Part shown: piece by piece, positions 35,575 through 44,583 of the stretch
How positions within the stretch are numbered: position 1 is the stretch's first letter
How the letters are laid out: each line of letters begins with the position of its first letter
Assembly: GCF_017302985.1 (NCBI RefSeq)
Contig: NZ_JAFIMU010000007.1
Coordinates: 1,302,001 to 1,366,000, forward strand
Direction of reading: 5' to 3'
Length of the DNA: 64,000 nt
Source: Corallococcus macrosporus
Lineage (GTDB): Bacteria > Myxococcota > Myxococcia > Myxococcales > Myxococcaceae
Program-made: the position numbers and the translations under genes
Notes under the pieces: generated by a model
What the model saw: the letters and a program-made list of their open reading frames with translations, nothing else
What the model was told of the DNA's origin: nothing
The model's database searches: none

Positions 35575-36651
35575 TCAGCCGCGCACGGCGGCCAGCGCGG
35601 CGTCGGTCTCCGCCACCAGGGCCCTCACCAGGTCCGCCGCGGAACCCTCTCGCGACAGCCCGATACCCTGCCCTGCCCACAGGGCCATGAAGCGCGTGTC
35701 GTTCTGCTTCGACGCCGCGGCCCTCAGCGTGCGCGTGGCCCCGTGCTGCTGCGGGAACGGCATGATGGCTCCGGCCTCCTCCAGCGTGGTCGTCAGCTCG
35801 TTCGGAATCGCGCGGGCAGGACGGCCGGAGAAGGCGCGCGTGATGCGCGACGACTCATCCCGGGCCTCGCGCAGCAACGCCTTGTGCGCCGCCGCCGCGC
35901 TGGACTCCTGGCACCGCAGGAACGCCGTGCCCAGCTGCACGGCCGCCGCGCCCAGCATCCGCGCCGCCGCGATGCCGCGTCCGTCCATGATGCCGCCGCT
36001 GGCGATGACCGGCACCCGCACCGCATCCACCATCTGGGGCACGAGCGCCATCGTCCCCACCATGCCGCCATCGAACGACCCACCGAACGAGCCCCTGTGT
36101 CCGCCGGCCTCCGAGCCCTGCGCCACAATCGCATCCACGCCCGCGGCCTCCAGCGCCCGGGCCTCGCGCACGTTCGTCGCCGTGCCCACGACGAGGATGC
36201 CGCGCGACCGGAACGTCTCCAGCACCGGCGCGGGTGGAAGGCCGAAGGTGAAGCTGAACACCGTGGGCACCGCTTCGAGCACCGCCTCCACCTGCTTCGC
36301 GAAGTCCGGCATCGCGGCCGCCGGAATCACGGGAGGAGGCAGCCCCAGCGCCGCGTGGAAGCGCTCGAGGATGGCGAGCGTGGGCCCCGGGTCCGCAGGA
36401 GCCACCGCGGGCTGTGGCGCGAAGAGGTTGATGGCATACGGCCGCGACGTGAGGGAGCGCACCGCGCGGGCCTGCTGGACGATGTCCTCCGGCTGCACGT
36501 AGGCGGCGCCCAGCGAACCCAGCCCTCCGGCCTCCGATACCGCCGCGACCAGCTCCGGTGGCGTCAGACCGCCCGCCATCGGAGCCTGGATGAGCGGATG
36601 CTCCACCCCGAGCCGCTCCGCGAACCTGCGCCACGCCTGCGGATCCATCAT
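35575..36651 (-). CDS. Nitronate monooxygenase (2-nitropropane dioxygenase family)
   Basis: A 358-residue FMN TIM-barrel enzyme. HPLIQAPMAGGLTPPELVAA is the N-terminal FMN-binding signature, VDAIVAQGSEAGGHRG carries the conserved active-site His loop, and VPVIASGGIMDGRGIAAARM with GAAAVQLGTAFL are the phosphate-binding segments. It would oxidise alkyl nitronates such as propionate 3-nitronate with O2, a detoxification step. Start ATG 36651 or the adjacent ATG 36648. It lies 16 bases after the small unknown gene, so the two may be co-transcribed. Confidence 0.9.
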   Translation of the reverse strand: MMDPQAWRRFAERLGVEHPLIQAPMAGGLTPPELVAAVSEAGGLGSLGAAYVQPEDIVQQARAVRSLTSRPYAINLFAPQPAVAPADPGPTLAILERFHAALGLPPPVIPAAAMPDFAKQVEAVLEAVPTVFSFTFGLPPAPVLETFRSRGILVVGTATNVREARALEAAGVDAIVAQGSEAGGHRGSFGGSFDGGMVGTMALVPQMVDAVRVPVIASGGIMDGRGIAAARMLGAAAVQLGTAFLRCQESSAAAAHKALLREARDESSRITRAFSGRPARAIPNELTTTLEEAGAIMPFPQQHGATRTLRAAASKQNDTRFMALWAGQGIGLSREGSAADLVRALVAETDAALAAVRG

Positions 36652-36667
36652 GGCCACCCCTCCGGCG

Positions 36668-37087
36668 CTAGGTCCCGTACTTGCCCGTATCCAGGTAGGT
36701 ACCGAGGGGACCGGTGGACGGCCGGCGCGAGTACCACCAGTTCGTGCCAGAGGGCTTCCTGAATTGCGACAGGGCCTTTCCGCCATCGTCCTGCGTCGCG
36801 GCCCGGAACTGTTCGTCGGATGCCGAGACCAGCCGCTTCAGCACGTCCGCGGAGGCCGGGGGACACTTCTCCATGACGACCTCCAGCGCATCCCGGTGCG
36901 TCAGCGCGTAGATGAAGTCATCGATGCCGCCCCGGTAGTCCCCAGCGGTCTCCGCGACCCGCTGCCACCGCAACAGCAGCTGCTCGACGGGCCAGCCGGG
37001 CCCCGTCCACACCGAGGTCCGCATGAACTCGGTCATCGTCTTGAGAACTTCCAACTCCGCTTCGGAACACCGGGGCAGGTTCGTCAT
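36668..37087 (-). CDS. Small uncharacterised protein (139 aa)
   Basis: A 139-residue soluble protein starting MTNLPRCSEAELEVLKTMTE. The first two thirds are helical and the tail is Gly/Ser/Tyr-rich (FRKPSGTNWWYSRRPSTGPL). Base composition is slightly lower in GC than the flanks. No family recognised. Small orphan proteins like this near toxin genes in myxobacteria are often immunity proteins, but there is no direct evidence here. Confidence 0.62.
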   Translation of the reverse strand: MTNLPRCSEAELEVLKTMTEFMRTSVWTGPGWPVEQLLLRWQRVAETAGDYRGGIDDFIYALTHRDALEVVMEKCPPASADVLKRLVSASDEQFRAATQDDGGKALSQFRKPSGTNWWYSRRPSTGPLGTYLDTGKYGT

Positions 37088-37150
37088 GAGTTCACCAGCA
37101 CTGCAAGAGCGTCAGGCTTCTGGACATCCAACAGCGTCTCTCGTCACACG

Positions 37151-38095
37151 TCATTCGCAGTCGTAATCCGGCGCGGGCGCCCCGGCTTCCAATACGACCG
37201 GCGCAGGGCCTCCGGCCTTCGCCAGGGCCTCTCCACAATCCAGCGCCGCGTCCTTCGCCAGGTGCCGGTACAGCACACACGACGCGCGCTCCACGAAGAA
37301 CGCCTGCCTCGGCCAGTCCGGCCCACGCGAGGCCAGGATGGCCACCGCATACCGCCCTCCGTCCGGCAGCGTCACCAGCCCCACTTCATTGAGCACGTTG
37401 TAGCGCGCGTCATCGCCACAGCAGCCCGGCGGCAGCCACCCGCCCTTGTGCTGGAGGGACGCGCGGGCGCTCGCGGGCAGGCGCGTTCCCAGCCAACCGC
37501 CGCAGCCGTCCCGGGGCGTCAGCTCCATCCACTTCAGCAGCCGCGCCGTGGGCTCCGGCTCCAACAGCTCCCGCCGCTCCAGCCGCGCCAGGAAGGACAC
37601 CATGTCGTCCGCGCAGAAGTAGTTGTCCCGCCCCATCACGCGCGGAGAGTTCGTCGCCCAGCGCTCCCGGCCGTAGTTCCACTTCGTCAGCGCCGTGTGC
37701 TTCAGCCCCCGCTTCTGGAGATAGACATTGATGGCATCCGGCCCTCCCACCAGGTCGATGACCTCTCCGGACGCCTCGTTGTCCGACGTGCGGAACACCT
37801 TCTCCGCGAGCGGCGTCACCGCCGCCAGGTCCCGCTGCTCCAGCGCCGCCGCCACCCAGAACACCTTCGCGGAGCTGGCGGAGATGTGCGGCTCCGTGCC
37901 GGAGACGCTCGCCGTCTCGCCCGTGCGCAGGTCCATCACCGCCAGCGACAGGTCCGTCCCGGGGGACAGGCGCGCGGCCTCGCTCGCCAGCGATTCCACC
38001 ACGGCCTTCAGGGACTCCCGGGGCACGGGCGCGTCCTGCGTCGTCGCGCAACCGCCCGTCGCCACGAGCCCTGCCCAGAGCAGCGCTGTCCGCAT
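37151..38095 (-). CDS. Beta-lactamase-fold serine hydrolase lipoprotein
   Basis: A 314-residue protein with lipobox ATGGC (Cys16). The class A beta-lactamase/penicillin-binding motifs are SxxK at 74-77 (SSAK), SDN at 104-106, and KGG in place of KTG (LQHKGGWLPP). No obvious omega-loop Glu was recognised, so a peptidase/esterase role on wall fragments is as likely as antibiotic hydrolysis. Several Cys residues in the C-terminal half suggest disulfides in the periplasm. It is the last gene of an operon with the DUF819 protein and dipeptide epimerase, 12 bases after the former. Confidence 0.82.
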   Translation of the reverse strand: MRTALLWAGLVATGGCATTQDAPVPRESLKAVVESLASEAARLSPGTDLSLAVMDLRTGETASVSGTEPHISASSAKVFWVAAALEQRDLAAVTPLAEKVFRTSDNEASGEVIDLVGGPDAINVYLQKRGLKHTALTKWNYGRERWATNSPRVMGRDNYFCADDMVSFLARLERRELLEPEPTARLLKWMELTPRDGCGGWLGTRLPASARASLQHKGGWLPPGCCGDDARYNVLNEVGLVTLPDGGRYAVAILASRGPDWPRQAFFVERASCVLYRHLAKDAALDCGEALAKAGGPAPVVLEAGAPAPDYDCE

Positions 38096-38107
38096 CCGTG
38101 ACTCCCT

Positions 38108-39310
38108 TCAGTGAATCAGCCGGTACACCTGCTCCAGCATCAGCGCCGTCACCAGCCCGCAGTACGTGCCCAGCACGTACCCCAGCACCGCGAGCAGCAC
38201 GCCCACCGGCGCGAGCGCGGGATGGAAGGCCGCCGCCACCACCGACGCGGAGGCCGTCCCGCCCACGTTCGCCTGAGAGCCCACCGCCGCGAAGAACACC
38301 GGCGCCTTCAGCCAGCGCCGCGCGCCCATCGTCACCGCCGCGTGGATGCACATCCACACCGCCCCCACCGCCACCAGCGCGGGCGCGTCCCACAACCGAC
38401 GGAACTCCGCCTGCGCGCCAATCGTCGCCACCAGCAGGTACAGGAACAGCGAGCCCAGGCGGCTCGCCCCCGCGCCCTCCAGCCTGCGCACCGGCGTGAA
38501 CGACAGCACCACGCCCACCGTCGTCACCAGCAACACCACCCACGTGAAGCCCGTCACCACGTTGCCCAGGTCCGGCAGCCGCTTCGCCAGCGCCGTGCAC
38601 GCCACCGTCACGCCGAACGCCACCGCCAGCATCGACAATAAATCCGACAGGCTCGCGGGCCGGGCGGAGGCGGCCTGGAGCCGCGCGGACTCCTCACGCA
38701 CCCGGTCCAGCGCCGCGCGGTCCGCGCCAATCTTCGCGTCCATCGCCTTCTCGCGGCCGGCGAAGGACAACAGCACCGCCGTCCACACGTTGGACACGCC
38801 CACGTCCACCACCACCAGCATGCTCAACGTGCTGTCCAGCGCGCCCACGCTCTGGCCAATCGCCACGAAGTTCGCGCTGCCGCCAATCCACGACCCGCTG
38901 AGCGCCGCCAATCCCTTCCACGCCTGGTCCCCCAGCTCCGCCGGCACCAGCCACCCCAGCGCCAGATACGCGAGCGGCCCGCCCACCATGATGCCCAGCG
39001 TGCCCGCCAGGAACACGCCCACCGCGTTGCGCCCCAGCCTCGCGATGGCGGGCAGGTCCACCGACAGCACCAGCAGCACCAGGCTCGCGGGCAGCAGGTA
39101 CACGCGCGTGAAGCGGTACAGCTCCGACTGCGTGGGGATGACGCCCGTGTTCGACAGCAGCGTGGGCACGAAGTACGCGAACACCAGCAGCGGCACGACG
39201 TTGAAGAAGCGCTCCACCGCCGGGTAGCGCTGCAGGGCATACAGCCCCGCCAGCACCGCCAGCAGCACGGCGAGCACCGCCATCGGGTCCTGGATGAGCG
39301 GTGGTGTCAC
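38108..39310 (-). CDS. DUF819 family integral membrane protein
   Basis: A 400-residue protein with about ten transmembrane helices. GSWIGGSANFVAIGQSVG is the DUF819 signature in the middle and SQANVGGTASASVVAAAF its mirrored counterpart, giving an inverted-repeat transporter look. The cytoplasmic loop between halves is charged (AKIGADRAALDRVREESARL). GTG 39310 overlaps the epimerase stop (GTGA) and begins MTPPLIQDPMAVLAV as in relatives. Context with a dipeptide epimerase suggests transport of a murein dipeptide or amino acid; the substrate is not known. Confidence 0.88.
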   Translation of the reverse strand: MTPPLIQDPMAVLAVLLAVLAGLYALQRYPAVERFFNVVPLLVFAYFVPTLLSNTGVIPTQSELYRFTRVYLLPASLVLLVLSVDLPAIARLGRNAVGVFLAGTLGIMVGGPLAYLALGWLVPAELGDQAWKGLAALSGSWIGGSANFVAIGQSVGALDSTLSMLVVVDVGVSNVWTAVLLSFAGREKAMDAKIGADRAALDRVREESARLQAASARPASLSDLLSMLAVAFGVTVACTALAKRLPDLGNVVTGFTWVVLLVTTVGVVLSFTPVRRLEGAGASRLGSLFLYLLVATIGAQAEFRRLWDAPALVAVGAVWMCIHAAVTMGARRWLKAPVFFAAVGSQANVGGTASASVVAAAFHPALAPVGVLLAVLGYVLGTYCGLVTALMLEQVYRLIH

Positions 39311-40326
39311 CGGGGCTCCACGCCCAGGCCCGCGCCCGCTCCCAACTGGATGCGGCCCTGCACCACCGGGTGCGCGCGGTACGGGTCTTGCGCGAGCAGC
39401 AGGTTGCCGTCCAGGTCCACCCAGTCCACCAGCGGCGCCAGGTGCGCGCCCGCCGCGATGCCCAGGCCCGTCTCCACCATGCAGCCCAGCATCACCTTCA
39501 GGCCGCACGCGCGCGCCGTCTCGATGATGCGCAGCGCTTCGCGGATGCCGCCGCTCTTCTGGAGCTTCACGTTGATGCCGTGGAAGCCCTCCGCCAGCTT
39601 CGGCACGTCCGACGCCTTCGTCAGCGACTCGTCCGCCACCAGCGGCAGCGGCGAGCGCGCGCGCAGCCACTTCGCGCCCTCCACGTCCGCCGCGGGCAGC
39701 GGCTGCTCCACCAGCTCCACGCCCTGCGTGGACAGCCACTGGATGTGCGCCAGCGCCTCGTCCGGCTTCCAGGCCTCGTTCGCGTCCACGCGGATGGTCT
39801 GCGACGTGAGCGACCGCACCGTGCCGAACACCTCCTGCACGCGGTCCGCGCCCAGCTTCACCTTGAGCACCGGGAAGTCCGCCGCCTCGCGCACCTTCAC
39901 CGCGAGCGTCTCCGGCACGTCGATGCCAATGGACATGGACGTCACCGGCTGGCGCGTGGGGTCCACGCCCAGCATCCGGTACAGCGGCACGCCCATCACC
40001 TTGCCCGCCCAGTCGTGCAGCGCCAGGTCCACCGCCGCCTTCGCCGCGGGGTTGTCCGGCAGCGCCGCGTCCACGGCGGCGGACACGTCGCGGAAGCAGC
40101 GCAGGTCGCGGCCCTCCAGCACCGGGGCCAGCTTGTGGAGCGCGGCCTCCACCGTCTCCCACGACTCGCCGTAGCGCACGTTGGGGGCGGCCTCGCCAAA
40201 GCCCACGTGCCCGCCGGAGCGCACCTCCACGAACACGTTGCGCTTCACCGTGCTCGTGCCCCGGGCAATGGTCCAGGCGTGACGCAGCGGCAGTTCCACG
40301 GTGCGAAAGCTCAACGGCGAGGCCAT
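39307..40326 (-). CDS. L-Ala-D/L-Glu-type dipeptide epimerase (enolase superfamily)
   Basis: A 339-residue enolase-superfamily enzyme of the muconate-lactonising subgroup. The catalytic KxK is K155/K157 (LKVKLGA); metal ligands are D181 (DANEAW), E207 (ELVEQPL) and D232 (ADES); the second catalytic Lys is in INVKLQKSGG (about 254-257). The C-terminal GCMVETGLGIAAGAHLA matches dipeptide epimerases such as YcjG/YkfB, which epimerise L-Ala-D-Glu from recycled peptidoglycan. It heads the operon that continues with DUF819 and the beta-lactamase-fold protein, and is divergent from an exported peptidase. Confidence 0.88.
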   Translation of the reverse strand: MASPLSFRTVELPLRHAWTIARGTSTVKRNVFVEVRSGGHVGFGEAAPNVRYGESWETVEAALHKLAPVLEGRDLRCFRDVSAAVDAALPDNPAAKAAVDLALHDWAGKVMGVPLYRMLGVDPTRQPVTSMSIGIDVPETLAVKVREAADFPVLKVKLGADRVQEVFGTVRSLTSQTIRVDANEAWKPDEALAHIQWLSTQGVELVEQPLPAADVEGAKWLRARSPLPLVADESLTKASDVPKLAEGFHGINVKLQKSGGIREALRIIETARACGLKVMLGCMVETGLGIAAGAHLAPLVDWVDLDGNLLLAQDPYRAHPVVQGRIQLGAGAGLGVEPR

Positions 40327-40423
40327 GGGCGGACTCCCTCCAGGGCTCCACCCTTAACACGGCACTCCCTGCAAACGCCGCTTCCGTTGCCTTCCAGGGC
40401 CGGAAGAGGCAAGCCTCCGCACC

Positions 40424-41818
40424 ATGCGTCTCCTGCCCCTCCTCGCCGTGTTGTTCGCGCTGGGTCCAAGCCACGCCGCGTCATCCCGTCCCGCGCCGAA
40501 GGACGAGCTGCGGGCGCTGCTCGCGGAGCTCGTCGCCGCGGACACGTCCAACCCGCCCGGCAACGAGACGGCCGCGGCCCGGGTGGCGGCGAAGTGGCTG
40601 CGCGAGGCGGGCATCGAGTCGGAGCTCATCGAGCCCTCGCCCGGGCGCGGCAACCTCCTGGTGCGCTTGAAGGGCAGCGGCAAGGGCAGGCCGGTGCTCG
40701 TGCTCGCGCACCTGGACACGGTGCCGGCCGTGAAGGCCGAGTGGGCCACCGACCCGTGGACGCTCACGGAGAAGGACGGCCTGCTCTACGGGCGCGGCGT
40801 GCAGGACAACAAGGGCATGGCGGCGGCGAGCATCCTCGCGCTGCGCCGGCTGAAGCAGGAGGGCGGCGCGCGCTCTCGCGACATCCTGCTGTACCTGGGG
40901 GCGGACGAAGAGGTGGGCTCGGGGCAGGGGTTGGACTGGATGATGGAGCACCGCCCGGAACTCAAGGAGGCGGAGTTCGCGCTCAACGAGGGCGGCCTCA
41001 CGGAGCTGTCGCCGGACCGCAAGGAGGTGCGCTTCGTGGCGCTCCAGGCCGCGGAGCGCGTGTCGCGCAACGTGACGCTCAAGGCGACGGGCCCCGGTGG
41101 CCACTCGTCCGCGCCGCCCGTGGACGCGGGGCCGCTGGTGCGCGTGGCCGCGGCCGTGGCGCGCGTGGGCGCCCTCACCTTCCCCGCGCACCTGACGCCC
41201 GCCGCGAAGCTCCACGTGCAGGGCCGGGCGCCGACGGCTCCAGGTGAGCTGGGCGAAGCGCTGCGCCGCATCGCCGCCGCGCCGGACGCGCCGCCAGAGG
41301 ACGCGGTGACCGCCGTGGCGAAGCTGGACCCCGCGCTGGGCGCCGTGCTGCGCACCACCTGCGTGCCCACGGTGTTCAAGGCGGGCACGAAGTCCAACGT
41401 GATTCCCGCGACCGCCGAGGCCACCGTGAACTGCCGCCTGCTGCCGGACGCGGACGCGAAGGCCGTGCGCGAGCGCATCGTCGCGGCGGTGAACGACAAG
41501 GACATCGAGGTGGAGATGGACGTGTCACCGCCGGACTCGCCCATGTCGCCCGTGGGGGACAACGCGATGTTCCGCGCGGTGAAGGCCGCCGCGGCGAAGG
41601 TGTGGCCCAGGGCGCCGGTGATTCCCCGCATGTCCACCGGCACCACCGAGTCCGCCACGCTGCGCCGCGCGGGCATCCACGCGTATGGCATCGACCTCTT
41701 CGCGCTGACGCCAGACGACGCGCGCACCGCGCACGCGCCCAACGAGCGAGTCCCGGTGGCGTCGCTCCAGCCCGGCGCGGAGTTCGTCTATCTGACCCTG
41801 AAGCACCTGACGCGCTGA
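40424..41818 (+). CDS. Exported M20 family metallopeptidase
   Basis: A 464-residue M20 peptidase with signal peptide (MRLLPLLAVLFALGPSHAAS). Zinc-site motifs: LVLAHLDTVP, YGRGVQDNKGMAAA and the catalytic LGADEEVGSG; the dimerisation lid contains GPGGHSSAP, and the late His is in the TAHAPNERVP motif. M20 enzymes cleave dipeptides or acylated amino acids, here in the periplasm. It is divergent from the epimerase operon (97-base gap), consistent with turning wall or dietary peptides into amino acids. Confidence 0.92.
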   Translation: MRLLPLLAVLFALGPSHAASSRPAPKDELRALLAELVAADTSNPPGNETAAARVAAKWLREAGIESELIEPSPGRGNLLVRLKGSGKGRPVLVLAHLDTVPAVKAEWATDPWTLTEKDGLLYGRGVQDNKGMAAASILALRRLKQEGGARSRDILLYLGADEEVGSGQGLDWMMEHRPELKEAEFALNEGGLTELSPDRKEVRFVALQAAERVSRNVTLKATGPGGHSSAPPVDAGPLVRVAAAVARVGALTFPAHLTPAAKLHVQGRAPTAPGELGEALRRIAAAPDAPPEDAVTAVAKLDPALGAVLRTTCVPTVFKAGTKSNVIPATAEATVNCRLLPDADAKAVRERIVAAVNDKDIEVEMDVSPPDSPMSPVGDNAMFRAVKAAAAKVWPRAPVIPRMSTGTTESATLRRAGIHAYGIDLFALTPDDARTAHAPNERVPVASLQPGAEFVYLTLKHLTR

Positions 41819-41865
41819 CGCACCGGCACCCCCTCCTCCAGGGCCCAGGCGCCGCGCCCGCGCCC

Positions 41866-42483
41866 CTATTCTTCCGGAACCGGTGAGACTGCGTCACGCA
41901 GGCGCGCGGACGTCCCAGGCGCCTTGCGCGTGAGCGCTTCGATGCGGTGGATGACCGACGCGCGCATCTGGCTCGAGACCGTCCGATGCTCGAGCATGTC
42001 CGACATCCACAACCCGTCGATGGCCAGACGGCAGAGCGTGAGCTCCGGCGACTCCTGCTCCTGGGGGCTGAGCTGCGCCTCCCGCGCCTCGTCCCAGATG
42101 GAGCTCCAGAGCTCCCGGACCTCCGGGTCGAAGAGCATGAGCCCGATGAGCGAGCGCATGACGTGGGCCTCTCCGTCATCCGCGGGAGCGTTGACCGTCA
42201 CCCGGAGGTACGCGCGCGTCCCCCGGCCGTTGGGGTCCGGATCCTTCGCCATCTCGTCGGCGACGGCCGCGGCGAAGCGTTGGGTCGCGTCGTCGAACAG
42301 CGCATCGAGCAGGATGGGCTTGGTCTGGAAATGCTCCAGCAGGTCCGCCTTCAGGACGCCTGCTCGCCTGGCGATGGCGTCGAGTGTCACCGCCTGAAGC
42401 CCTTGCGCCAGGATGAGGTCCGCCGCCGCCCGAAGAAGCTGCTCGCGCGTCACTCCCGGCTGATTCTTCCTCCGCTCGGTCAT
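41866..42483 (-). CDS. TetR family regulator
   Basis: A 205-residue repressor. The N-terminal helix-turn-helix (TREQLLRAAADLILAQGLQA; LDAIARRAGVLKADLLEHF) is standard; the C-terminal ligand domain is not assignable. ATG 42483 has AGGGAAA ahead of it; a longer start at 42537 is possible. Transcribed in the same direction as, and 50 bases after, the methyltransferase gene. No palindrome was found in its short upstream gap, so its target is unknown. Confidence 0.85.
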   Translation of the reverse strand: MTERRKNQPGVTREQLLRAAADLILAQGLQAVTLDAIARRAGVLKADLLEHFQTKPILLDALFDDATQRFAAAVADEMAKDPDPNGRGTRAYLRVTVNAPADDGEAHVMRSLIGLMLFDPEVRELWSSIWDEAREAQLSPQEQESPELTLCRLAIDGLWMSDMLEHRTVSSQMRASVIHRIEALTRKAPGTSARLRDAVSPVPEE

Positions 42484-42533
42484 TTGCTTTCCCTCTCGCA
42501 ACCGGAACGCCGCTGCCTGTCGCTCCCATCCAA

Positions 42534-43307
42534 TCACGATTGACGTTGGACGGGCGGTGTCGTGAGAGGGCCCGGGCGGTATTCCTGAAGCCAGACCTTC
42601 TCGAAGCCCCAGGTGAAGAGCATCCAGTGGGAGGTGTGCCCATGGAATCCTTCAGCCTGGATGGGACGGGTGACGGTGATGATGCGCGTGCCAGGGGTGC
42701 ACGTGCGCAGGTGGGCGACGAGCCGAGCCTTCGTCTCCGGGGTGAATGCCACCCAATTACAGAAGATGTGCGTCGCGTCCGCCAGGGGTTCACGGGTCAT
42801 GTCACCCACGGTGAAGGTGATGCCCGCGGGACCCAGCCACGGGGTCACGCGCGCCACATGGTCCGCGAGCAGCTCCACGCCATGCGCGCTGGCGCCCCAC
42901 CACCGCGCCGCGAGCAGCACGCGCCCCCGCCCCGCGCCCAGGTCCACCACCCGGCTGCTCCGCCCCACGCCCGCCTTCTTGAGGAACGCCAGCGCCGTCA
43001 CCAGCGGAGTCTCGCCGTACATCAGCTCGCGGAACGACTGGCCCGTGGTCTGGAGCGCCCGCGCCATCTCGAAGGTGCGCCGCGCGCTGTAGGGCGTGCG
43101 CAGGATGCGCTGCCACCACAGTCCCAGGTACGGCTTCAGCAGCCGGGGGCGCGGCAGCAGCAGCAGCAGGTCGGTGACGCGCAGCACGACGGCGATGACG
43201 ATGCCCTGCAGCTGCAATGACAGCCGCTCGAGGAACGGCATCTCGAACGGGTCCTCCGCGTCGGCGCGGCGAGGCGGGAGCTCGGGAGGCGGCGAGGGGT
43301 CCGTCAT
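42534..43307 (-). CDS. Class I SAM-dependent methyltransferase with membrane-type N-terminus
   Basis: A 257-residue protein. A Pro-rich start (MTDPSPPPELPPRR) is followed by a hydrophobic stretch (about 34-53, GIVIAVVLRVTDLLLLLPRP) that may lie on the membrane, then the SAM-binding motif RVVDLGAGRGRVLLAARWWG (motif I) and HGVELLADH. The end of the protein has the aromatic WMLFTWGFEKVWLQEY. The substrate is unknown. ATG 43307 is chosen as the first start giving this N-terminus. A 243-base region separates it from the divergent amide hydrolase. Confidence 0.8.
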   Translation of the reverse strand: MTDPSPPPELPPRRADAEDPFEMPFLERLSLQLQGIVIAVVLRVTDLLLLLPRPRLLKPYLGLWWQRILRTPYSARRTFEMARALQTTGQSFRELMYGETPLVTALAFLKKAGVGRSSRVVDLGAGRGRVLLAARWWGASAHGVELLADHVARVTPWLGPAGITFTVGDMTREPLADATHIFCNWVAFTPETKARLVAHLRTCTPGTRIITVTRPIQAEGFHGHTSHWMLFTWGFEKVWLQEYRPGPLTTPPVQRQS

Positions 43308-43550
43308 GCCGCGCGGAGGCTTGCCGGATTCCCGGCCCCACGCAATGCCTCGCGTCTGGCGGGAACGCGCCTGCCTCCCGTCCGGACGCGCCGGGGAGCC
43401 CTTCGCGCCGGGCCTCCACGCAATCCCCTTGAATTCAAAGGGTTCCGGCTTTCGCGGGGTGTTGGTGCGCACCGTGCAGAGGCATCCCGGCACCGTGGAA
43501 CGCTCCCACCGTCGTGGGAGGAATGGGATGCCACGCAGTGAGGAACGCCC

Positions 43551-44579
43551 ATGTGCACCGACTTCCTGATCACCGGCAATGACACCCGCGCCGCTTCCGG
43601 GCCCATCGCCGTCAATGGCCGCAGCATGGAGTTCGGGCTCGACCTGAACTCCCAGCTGATGGTCCACGCCACGGGCGAGTCCTTCCAGTCCATGGGCCCC
43701 GGCGGCAAGCCGGGCCTGGCGTGGACGTCGAAGTATGGCTTCGTGGGCCTCACCGCCCTCACGGACAAGGTCATCGTGGACGGCCTCAACACGCAGGGCC
43801 TGTCCGTGGGCGCGCTGTGGCTGCCGGGCTCGGCGTATCCGGGCGTGAGCCAGCCCTCGCAGGCCCTGGCGCTGGTGGACTTCGTGAGCTGGGCGCTGGG
43901 CACGTGCGGCAGCGTGCCGGACGTCCAGAGCGCGCTGGCCAGCGTGCAGGTCTGGGAGGGCGACCTGATGGCGAAGCTGCTCCCGCTGCACTTCCCCATC
44001 CACGACGCCAAGGGCAACAGCATCGTGGTGGAGTTCACCGGTGGGCAGCTCCACGTCTACGACAACCCCGTGGGCGTCTGCACCAACGACCCGCCGTTCC
44101 CCCAGCAGCTGCAGAACCTGGGCGGCTACGCGAACCTCACGCCCTGGGACGCGAAGCCCACGGAGCTGGGCTCCGGCTCCTTCGCGCCCGCCGGCCACGG
44201 CAGCGGCATGCGCGGCCTGCCCGGGGACTCGACGCCGCCCGCCCGCTTCGTGCGCGCCGCGTACCTCAAGCAGTACTCGCAGCCGCTCATCACGGCGGCG
44301 GACGCCACCACGCTCGCCTTCCACCTGCTCAACACGGTGGACATCCCGGCGGGCACCAGCCGCTCCACGAACAAGGAGGGCAAGGACGCGCTGGACTACA
44401 CGCAGTGGGCCGTCGTGAAGGACCTGGTCGCCCAGACGCTGTCGGTGCGCTTCTACGCCAACCCCTGCGTGTACTCGGTGAACCTCAAGACGCTGGACTT
44501 CAGCGGCGCGGCCGGGAAGCCCTTCCCCGTGCCGGCCACCCCCACCAGCATCGACCTCACCTCGAAGCTGTCGAGCTAG
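43551..44579 (+). CDS. Choloylglycine hydrolase / penicillin V acylase-like Ntn hydrolase
   Basis: A 342-residue Ntn hydrolase starting M-C-T, so removal of Met exposes the nucleophilic Cys2 without a signal peptide. Conserved active-site residues appear as RSMEFGLDL (Arg/Asp pocket), YDNPVGVCTNDPPF (Asn) and a later Arg (PARFVRAAYLKQ). Family members cleave amide bonds of conjugated bile acids, penicillin V or acyl-homoserine lactones; for a soil predator the last two are more plausible than bile salts. Stands alone; convergent with the SWIM gene, 4 bases away. Confidence 0.9.
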   Translation: MCTDFLITGNDTRAASGPIAVNGRSMEFGLDLNSQLMVHATGESFQSMGPGGKPGLAWTSKYGFVGLTALTDKVIVDGLNTQGLSVGALWLPGSAYPGVSQPSQALALVDFVSWALGTCGSVPDVQSALASVQVWEGDLMAKLLPLHFPIHDAKGNSIVVEFTGGQLHVYDNPVGVCTNDPPFPQQLQNLGGYANLTPWDAKPTELGSGSFAPAGHGSGMRGLPGDSTPPARFVRAAYLKQYSQPLITAADATTLAFHLLNTVDIPAGTSRSTNKEGKDALDYTQWAVVKDLVAQTLSVRFYANPCVYSVNLKTLDFSGAAGKPFPVPATPTSIDLTSKLSS

Positions 44580-44583
44580 CGCG

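Noticed and set aside
39301..41247. 648-codon plus-strand frame across the epimerase and peptidase
   Set aside because: Antisense to the epimerase and out of frame with the peptidase, both of which have complete catalytic motifs.
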